From Pseudomonadota bacterium (GTDB taxonomy: Bacteria > Bdellovibrionota_B > Oligoflexia > Silvanigrellales > Silvanigrellaceae): a stretch of 16,828 bases of DNA. The DNA lies in NCBI GenBank assembly GCA_027490595.1, contig JAIXXU010000002.1:1-16828 (forward strand). The letters run 5' to 3'. The notes under the pieces were generated by a model that ran no database searches, had not been told where the DNA came from, and saw only the letters and a program-made list of their open reading frames with translations. Of the stretch, positions 8,886-16,828 are shown in pieces. Each line of letters starts with the position of its first letter. Within the stretch, counting starts at the first letter, position 1. The translations under genes and the position numbers were made by a program.

Positions 8886-10376
8886 AAAAGAGTTTGATTG
8901 AAAAGCATAGGGAAGCGCTGGATCGATAGGAGAAGAGGCTACTTCTGATAAGTCAATAGAAAATTCTAAAGGATTATAAAGACACGTTGGCTGATACCAC
9001 GCTGGCACTAGATTATCAAATGGAAGAGGAAGTCATTGAAAAGTTCATAAAACGCCTACCTCAAATAAAAAAAAACCTGTAGCAATAGGCATAAGAACTT
9101 TTCAGCCTAAGTCCATAAGCTGATCATATCGGTAACGTGGAAATGACGCGCGAACAATAATAAAAAATACACAGAAAATAATTGTTTTTATTGAAAGTAT
9201 TAACGAGGAGAAAAATGGAGAAGTTACTAGACCAATCATTGGAAGACTTCAGCCTCCCAGAAATGCCAAAGCAGTAAATAACGACATAAGAATCATGTTA
9301 CAATATTCAGCTAGAAAAAACATAGCAAAAATAATAGCGGAATATTCAACATTATAACCGGCGACTAATTCAGCTTCAGCTTCTGGCAAATCAAAAGGAG
9401 CACGATTCGTTTCTGCTAATGCAGCAATAAAAAAAATAATAAAAATAGGAAAAAGAGGGAACATAAACCAGACAGTCTGACTCTGCATTCAGACAAGAGT
9501 AGTTAAGTCAAACGATCCAGATAAAGTGACAATTGATAAAACGACCACGCTTAAAACAACTTCATAAGAAACCATTTGAGACGCAGATCGCAAAGCACCT
9601 AAAAAGGCATATTTAGAAGAGCTTGCCCAACCTGCAATTATGATTGAATAAACATTTAATGAACTAAAAGCCAACAATATTATTAACCCGTAAGAAGAAA
9701 GAGCAGAGAATTCAAACGCGGACTGATAATACATTACACTCAAAGGAGCTCAGAAAGTAATAAATAATCAACCACACAGCGGCCAGAAGATTGTTTTTAA
9801 AAATAGAGATATTATATCAAAAATCAGTATGCAAACGACACGGATCAAGAGAAACATCCACTCATTAGTATAGCGTATTAACTCATGCGTATAGCTAATA
9901 CTTTGAGTGTGAAAAACAGGTATAGGACTATTAGACTTACCAGGACCATTCGGCAAAGTAAGTCCAAAGTTAAATATCTCTCAATTTGTAGACATAGCAA
10001 AAGCTACATTGTATTCATCTCATAAACCGAATAATGCGGTAAAAAAATACGTGGATTTTAACGGTTCATATAATCCAAAAGGAATCAAAGTTCAGCTGCT
10101 CAAACTGATTATCAATATGATAAAAGGCGCTAACAAAAAAATTCTTTTATTTGCCGAGGTAGGAACAATCATTTCTTTGAGTATAAGTTTACCACCGTCA
10201 AAAAGAGGTTGTAAAAGACCTCAAAAACCTTCTGTATTAGGACCACGACGACGATGAATAGCCCCCATTACTTTACGCTCTGCTAAGGTAAAGTACGCAA
10301 TTGAGACTAATAAACAAACAATTCTTATAAGTGCGATCAAAAATTGAGAAAGAATAGCAACGAAAGCAAATAACAT
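8052..10376 (-). CDS. nad1-nad6: fused NADH dehydrogenase subunits 1 and 6
   Basis: A single 774-residue frame joins two membrane subunits of complex I. Residues 1-450 are Nad1, which shapes the quinone cavity: [12 protein letters not shown] and [18 protein letters not shown], then [20 protein letters not shown], the loop [26 protein letters not shown], and [15 protein letters not shown]. Residues 498-774 are Nad6: [20 protein letters not shown] and the helix [21 protein letters not shown] polar linker (451-497) connects them with no stop. The first ATG in the nad6 part is codon 537, already inside the helices; a GTG at 9006-9008 is the only nearby upstream candidate. Nad1 carries an insertion of about 110 residues and Nad6 a tail of about 100. 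TGA is used for many Trp. The ATG follows the atp6 TAG after one base; the stop is TAG. Confidence 0.94.
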
Positions 10377-10377
10377 T

Positions 10378-11232
10378 CTAGTGCGAAGATAAAACGTCAC
10401 TTGTATAAATTGTTATTAGAATTGTGAAAACATAAGCTTGCAAGAAAGCGACCAAAAATTCAAGAGTTGTAATAGCTGTTACTGTTACTCAAGGAATAAA
10501 GGCTAGTAAACTAATCGGTTTAGCCATCTTAAGAAATGACCAAGTAAAACTTGCCAAGATTTTTAATAAAGCGTGACCTGACATCATGTTAGCAAATAAA
10601 CGAGTACTCAGACTGAACACACGAGCAACATATGAAATAAACTCAATTAAGACTAAAAAGGGTGCACCAATTGTTGGGATACCTGAAGGTAGAAAAAAGT
10701 TAACCGTCTCTCATCGTGTTTGAGTCGCAGCAATAAAATTAATACCAATAAAATGACCTAAAGCTAAAAAGAAAGTCATCATAAAAGAGCTTGTTGGGGT
10801 AAAAGAGTAAGGAATTAGACCAACTAAGTTAGATAAAAAAATAGTCAAAAACAAATAAAAAAGCATTAAAAAGTATTGATGTCGACGTAGATGCAAATTC
10901 TCTTTAGCAATAGTCTTTACCAAATTATAAATTAGAGAGGCAAAATAACTATAGGCATTAGTTAAGACTGGATTCGATATTGAAGCTAAAAGACAAAATG
11001 TAAAAAAGAAAATGAAAAATACAACAGCTGTTAGATTTGTTAAGCCGAAAAATTTAGAAACTAATAAGATTTCAAATTGTTCAAGGGGGTCAAGAAAAGA
11101 TAAAACAAGCGATGAATAAAATAGATCTATAATCAAACTCGTTTGTACAAATGTTTCGAGGATAAAAGTATTCAGGAACGAACTTCCTGCAAAAGTTAAC
11201 ATAAAAAATAAGTTGTTGATAGTTTCTAACAT
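10378..11232 (-). CDS. atp6: ATP synthase Fo subunit a
   Basis: Subunit a forms the proton half-channels against the c-ring. The 284-residue product is strongly hydrophobic. It has the conserved block LSTRLFANMMSGHALLKIL, whose Arg is the essential channel residue, and a C-terminal ITTLEFLVAFLQAYVFTILI helix. An earlier helix ends LSNLVGLIPYSFTPTSSF, also typical. TGA-Trp is at 10711 in ATQTRWE. The N-terminal ~60 residues are divergent. The ATG at 11232 is the only one in the open frame; upstream the frame closes at 11323-11325. It ends in TAG one base before the nad1 ATG, suggesting one transcript and perhaps coupled translation. Confidence 0.96.
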
Positions 11233-11453
11233 ACTAAACCGGCCTGAAGCAAGATTATTTGAAAAAAGCTTACTATCAGTTGAGAGCTCAAGACCAAAGA
11301 AGAAATAAAAAAGACAAAAAATTTATTTTCGTGACACAATGCGAGTTTCGCATTAAGAAAAATGTTTTCTAAATTCTTTTTACAACACACAAGCAAATGC
11401 GCGTTAAGAATGAAAATAATTATTAATTTATATAATAAAGCCTAGATTAAATG
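11233..11453 (-). other. spacer between cox1-cox2 and atp6 with a 7-bp triloop hairpin
   Basis: No gene or tRNA is visible in these 221 bases. At 11338-11354 AATGCGA, GTT, TCGCATT form a perfect 7-bp stem with a three-base loop (or 6 bp with five). It is the most likely site for processing of the cox2 3' end or the atp6 5' end, by inference from its place only. Confidence 0.5.
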
Positions 11454-13948
<2,495 letters not shown>

Positions 13949-14176
13949 CTAGAAACCGAATAAAATTAAAAATGAGACCATCAAACCAAATAATGCAATA
14001 GCTTCAGTTAATGCAAAACCTAAAATAGTATATAAAAATAATTGACGTTGTTGAGAAGGATTACGTGCAATAGACGAGACTAATGAAGAAAAAACCATAC
14101 CAATACCAACTCCTGATCCGGCTAGAGAAACCGTTGAAAGACCTGCTCCAATAAATTTAGCTGCTTGTGTAGACAT
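13949..14176 (-). CDS. atp9: ATP synthase Fo subunit c
   Basis: Proteolipid of the Fo rotor ring. At 75 residues it has the normal length: two helices joined by the polar loop [11 protein letters not shown] (R38, N39, P40). The glycine-rich helix 1 is [11 protein letters not shown]. The proton-carrying acid is E58 in [18 protein letters not shown] start, TAG stop. It lies between nad4 (79-base spacer) and cox1 on the minus strand. No TGA codons and no Trp. Identity is certain. Confidence 0.98.
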   Translation of the reverse strand: MSTQAAKFIGAGLSTVSLAGSGVGIGMVFSSLVSSIARNPSQQRQLFLYTILGFALTEAIALFGLMVSFLILFGF

Positions 14177-14202
14177 TGCGCTGAGAATGAAAGAAAATAG
14201 TA

Positions 14203-14219
14203 ATGAAGCAACGCTTCAT
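14203..14219. other. 7-bp triloop hairpin between nad4 and atp9
   Basis: ATGAAGC, AAC, GCTTCAT: a perfect 7-bp stem with a three-base loop, in the 79-base spacer after the nad4 stop and before the atp9 start. It resembles the hairpin at 11338-11354 in size and placement. Confidence 0.45.
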
Positions 14220-14255
14220 GACAAAGAGTAAAGATCCTACAAACAAAGCTTTGAA

Positions 14256-15776
14256 TTAATTATGTGAATTTAAAGAATCGACAATGTAAATTGTAGGCTT
14301 CTCGATCACGTTTAAAACTAAGTCAGAATTCACACCTAAGAACAAGGTAAAAAAAGCTAGAACAGTAAGAATTGAAAATTCACGGGGTGATAAATCAACA
14401 TACCAATCGTAGATGGGTAATCAGTTTTTCGTCTCTTTATTCTGAATAAGAGGAAATGGATTTAAACGAAGTTTACCAAAACAAACTTTGTTATACAACC
14501 ACATTGAATAAGTAGCTGATAAAAGTGTCCCAAAAACACCTCCTAAAAGTGCACCTTCGTTAATTGTTTTCAAGCCCAAAAGAATATAAAGTTCACCGAT
14601 AAAGTTGAATGTTCCAGGGAATCCCATATTCGCCAACATAAAGAAAAGCAAAAAGCCTGCAAAGATAGGCATAATAGTAGCAAAACCTCCAAGATAATAA
14701 AGCGAGCGTGTAAAGAAACGATCGTAAATTACACCAATTAAAAAAAATAAAGCGGCAGAAACTAAACCATGCGCTACCATTAACACAATACTTCCAGTAA
14801 TACCCAAATAATTTAAAGAAAATAAACCTAACAAAGCTAAGTTCATATGTGCGACAGATGAATAGGCTACAATTCGCTTTAAATCAAACTGATACAAAGC
14901 TGAGCCTGAAGCAAATATGACGCCTAAAATTCCTAATAAGAAGGCACACAAAACATACAAACTTTTTTCTTTATAAAAAAAAGGTAAAGAGAAATGAAGA
15001 AAACCGTAACCACCAAGCTTCAAGAGCAAGCTAGCCAATAACATGGAAACTGGAGTAGGGGCCTCAACGTGAGCTTCTGGTAACCAAATATGTAAACCAA
15101 AAACAGGCATTTTGACAGCAAAACCAATGAAGAGGCAGAACCAAACGGTAGTTTGATCAAGATCAGGACAACCAACGTGAAGTAAAGCAAAAAGATGAGT
15201 ACTTCCAACTCTACTGTACAAAGTTAAAACAGCATATAGCATAAAAAGAGAGCCAAAAACAGTATAAAAAAATAATAAGTAAGCGGCTTTAGAGCTTCGA
15301 GCTTGATAACTTCAACGAAAAATGGTGATAACCATAGGGATTAATACACTTTCAAAAAAAATATAAAAATAAAAAAGGTCTAAAACAGTAAAAACTAAAA
15401 TTAATAGTAACTCTGTTAAGACTAACAGCCCAACGTACTCTTTAATAGAACCGAACGCATAATCCCAAGATGTAAGGATAATAATAGGCATAATAATAAT
15501 AGTTAGCATAAAAAAAACTAAAGAATAACCATCAAAAGCCAAAGTTAATGAAGAATTATAATAAAAAAGATTATCTCATAAAACAGAAATGTATTGAAAA
15601 TCAATTAATACATTGAAACCAACCCATATAATTACCGCTAAAATGGCCAGGATAAAGCCCAACCATAAAGCTAAAATATGGACTAATTCAGAGTGATTGA
15701 TCGTAGAAAAAATCCAGATCGTACAATAAGTAGTGATGCCAACGACATAAAATAAAGGTTGATGAAATAATAACAT
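14256..15776 (-). CDS. nad4: NADH dehydrogenase subunit 4
   Basis: Antiporter-like proton-pumping subunit of complex I, 506 residues, a usual length. Landmarks are FFESVLIPMVITIFRW, with the conserved helix-5 Glu; LPEAHVEAPTPVSMLLASLL; KLGGYGFLHF; AYSSVAHMNLALLGLFS; MVAHGLVSAALFFLIGVIYD; and LANMGFPGTFNFIGELYIL. The tail contains DLSPREFSILTVLAFFTLFL. TGA encodes Trp at 14421 and between the N-terminal helices. The ATG at 15776 lies one base after the cox3 TAA, the same one-base spacing as atp6/nad1. A TTG at 15788 would overlap cox3 and is not needed. Ends in TAA. Confidence 0.97.
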
Positions 15777-15777
15777 C

Positions 15778-16828
15778 TTATGCCTCAAGAGGTACCTCTA
15801 GGCTGCTGCCCCACCAATAAACGGTTATAAAAAGAAACAACCATACAACATCAACAAAATGCCAGTATCATGCCGAGACTTCAAATCCAACATGCTGCTC
15901 CTTAGTAAAAAGGAATAATGAGGGTCGTCGAAAAAACAGAGGATAACCTGCGAACAAAGCCATAAAAAAACGTGTTATTTTTGGATTTCGCATAAATTTT
16001 GTTATGTAAGACGAAGGAACTAAACCTGCGTCACATCCTGAAGCAACAGGCGCGACCATAAAACGGACGGCAAAATTTTGAACGATAAAACAGAAAAAAA
16101 GAAAAAATAAACCGACAGTAACGTGAAAACCGTGAAAACCGGTAAGTAAGAAAAAGATTGAACCATAAATATTTCCGCGCCACGAAAATTTTACCCCATA
16201 CTTGTACTCAAGACCTTGAACCCACAAAAAGGTCAAACCAAAAACAATTGTACACCAAAGATAAACCAAGAAACGACGAGTAGTAAATAAAAAGTCGTAT
16301 GGTAAAGTTTTTAAAGCATAAACGTTAAGATCCTTATAAGCAGGAATAATAGCGGGATTGAAAGAAATACGATGTAAACGTGGAGTTTTTATTCCTAGAT
16401 CAATTCTTTGTCTTTTAGTCGGTGCTGCGAGTAAAATCATGTGGGCACGTGTAATAGTAAAACCAGACAATAATAACAAAACAGTGTTAATTAAAGGCAA
16501 ATACCATACATCAATAGGTTGTGTTCCATGAGGTGGCCAAACATCACCAATATAAATGGAAGGAACGACGCTATAATGAAAGAACGCCCAGAAAAAGGCA
16601 AAAAAAAACATAACTTCAGAAAGAATAAAAAAAGCAAAACCATAACGTAAACCCTGCTGAACACGCTTTGTATGAAATCCAAGTGCGCTTTCTTCTAAAA
16701 CATCTAGGACCCAAGAGATAACACCGAACCAAAGAGTAAGAAAAGCGGCATGTAACATAGTCTCATTAGAAATAAAGCCAAACGCATTTCAATCATGCAA
16801 ATACGCAACAACAGCGAACAATAAAACA
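15778..16828 (-). CDS. cox3: cytochrome c oxidase subunit 3, 5' end outside window
   Basis: Third core subunit of complex IV. Recognisable parts are RYGFAFFILSEVMFFFAFFW, the GDVWPPHG block, FTITRAHMILLA, YGSIFFLLTGFHGFHVTVG, and the C-terminal [20 protein letters not shown] ending in YWWG. TGA-Trp codons occur at 15868 and 16789. The frame is open to the window edge, so the start lies outside; the ATG at 16758 is internal, since the sequence upstream still codes (HDWNAFGF). Two loops are enlarged: about 40 extra residues after LLAAPTKRQR and about 45 before QHVGFEVSA. It ends TAA at 15778-15780, one base before nad4. Confidence 0.96.

Noticed and set aside
8172..9008. Independent nad6 starting at GTG 9008
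   Set aside because: Nad1 would still have no stop, and the same frame continues upstream without interruption. Kept only as an alternative initiation site.
9720..10080. Group I or II intron in nad1
   Set aside because: The insert is open in frame and I saw no intron core motifs. RNA data would be needed to exclude an unusual in-frame intron.
10009..10257. Plus-strand frame of 82 residues
   Set aside because: It is antisense to the conserved N-terminal part of nad1, whose reading frame is certain.

Overview
The window is a piece of a protist mitochondrial genome. It carries mitochondrial LSU rRNA, a dense tRNA battery, subunits of complexes I and IV and of ATP synthase, and three ribosomal proteins. 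UGA must be read as Trp: in-frame TGA falls at invariant Trp positions in cox1, cox2, cox3, nad1, nad2, nad3, nad4, atp6 and rps7, while every gene ends in TAA or TAG (genetic code 4). Retention of atp1 and of rps7, rps12 and rps14 points to a gene-rich protist mtDNA. A cox1-cox2 fusion is known from Amoebozoa such as Acanthamoeba and Dictyostelium, but I cannot place the organism from this window alone.

Layout. Positions 1 to about 860, plus strand: 3' part of the large-subunit rRNA. Positions 879-2071, plus strand: twelve tRNA genes (Gln, Asn, Asp, Leu-CAA, Leu-UAG, His, Tyr, Trp-CCA, Glu, Lys, Ala, Ser-UGA). Positions 2102-3643, plus strand: atp1. Positions 3644-4050: a 407-base noncoding spacer rich in stem-loops, where the two gene blocks converge. 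Positions 4051-16828, minus strand, in transcription order: cox3 (5' end outside the window), nad4, atp9, cox1-cox2, atp6, nad1-nad6, rps14, rps12, rps7, nad4L-nad3, nad2. This block contains no tRNA genes, and several of its spacers are 1 to 30 bases.

The main discovery is that three neighbouring pairs of respiratory genes are fused into single uninterrupted reading frames: cox1-cox2 (762 aa), nad1-nad6 (774 aa) and nad4L-nad3 (281 aa). The frame was checked codon by codon across each junction. The junctions differ in a way that matches membrane topology. Nad4L and Nad3 are joined through an extra hydrophobic segment, Nad1 and Nad6 through a polar linker, and Cox1 and Cox2 through a basic linker ending in a leader-like stretch that would probably have to be cleaved. 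A second point is that the only tRNA-Trp seen has anticodon CCA, although UGA codons are frequent.

Together the genes supply membrane subunits of complex I (Nad1, 2, 3, 4, 4L, 6), the three core subunits of cytochrome c oxidase, the Fo ring, Fo subunit a and F1 alpha of ATP synthase, and part of the translation apparatus. cob, nad5, nad7, nad9 and the SSU rRNA are not in the window.
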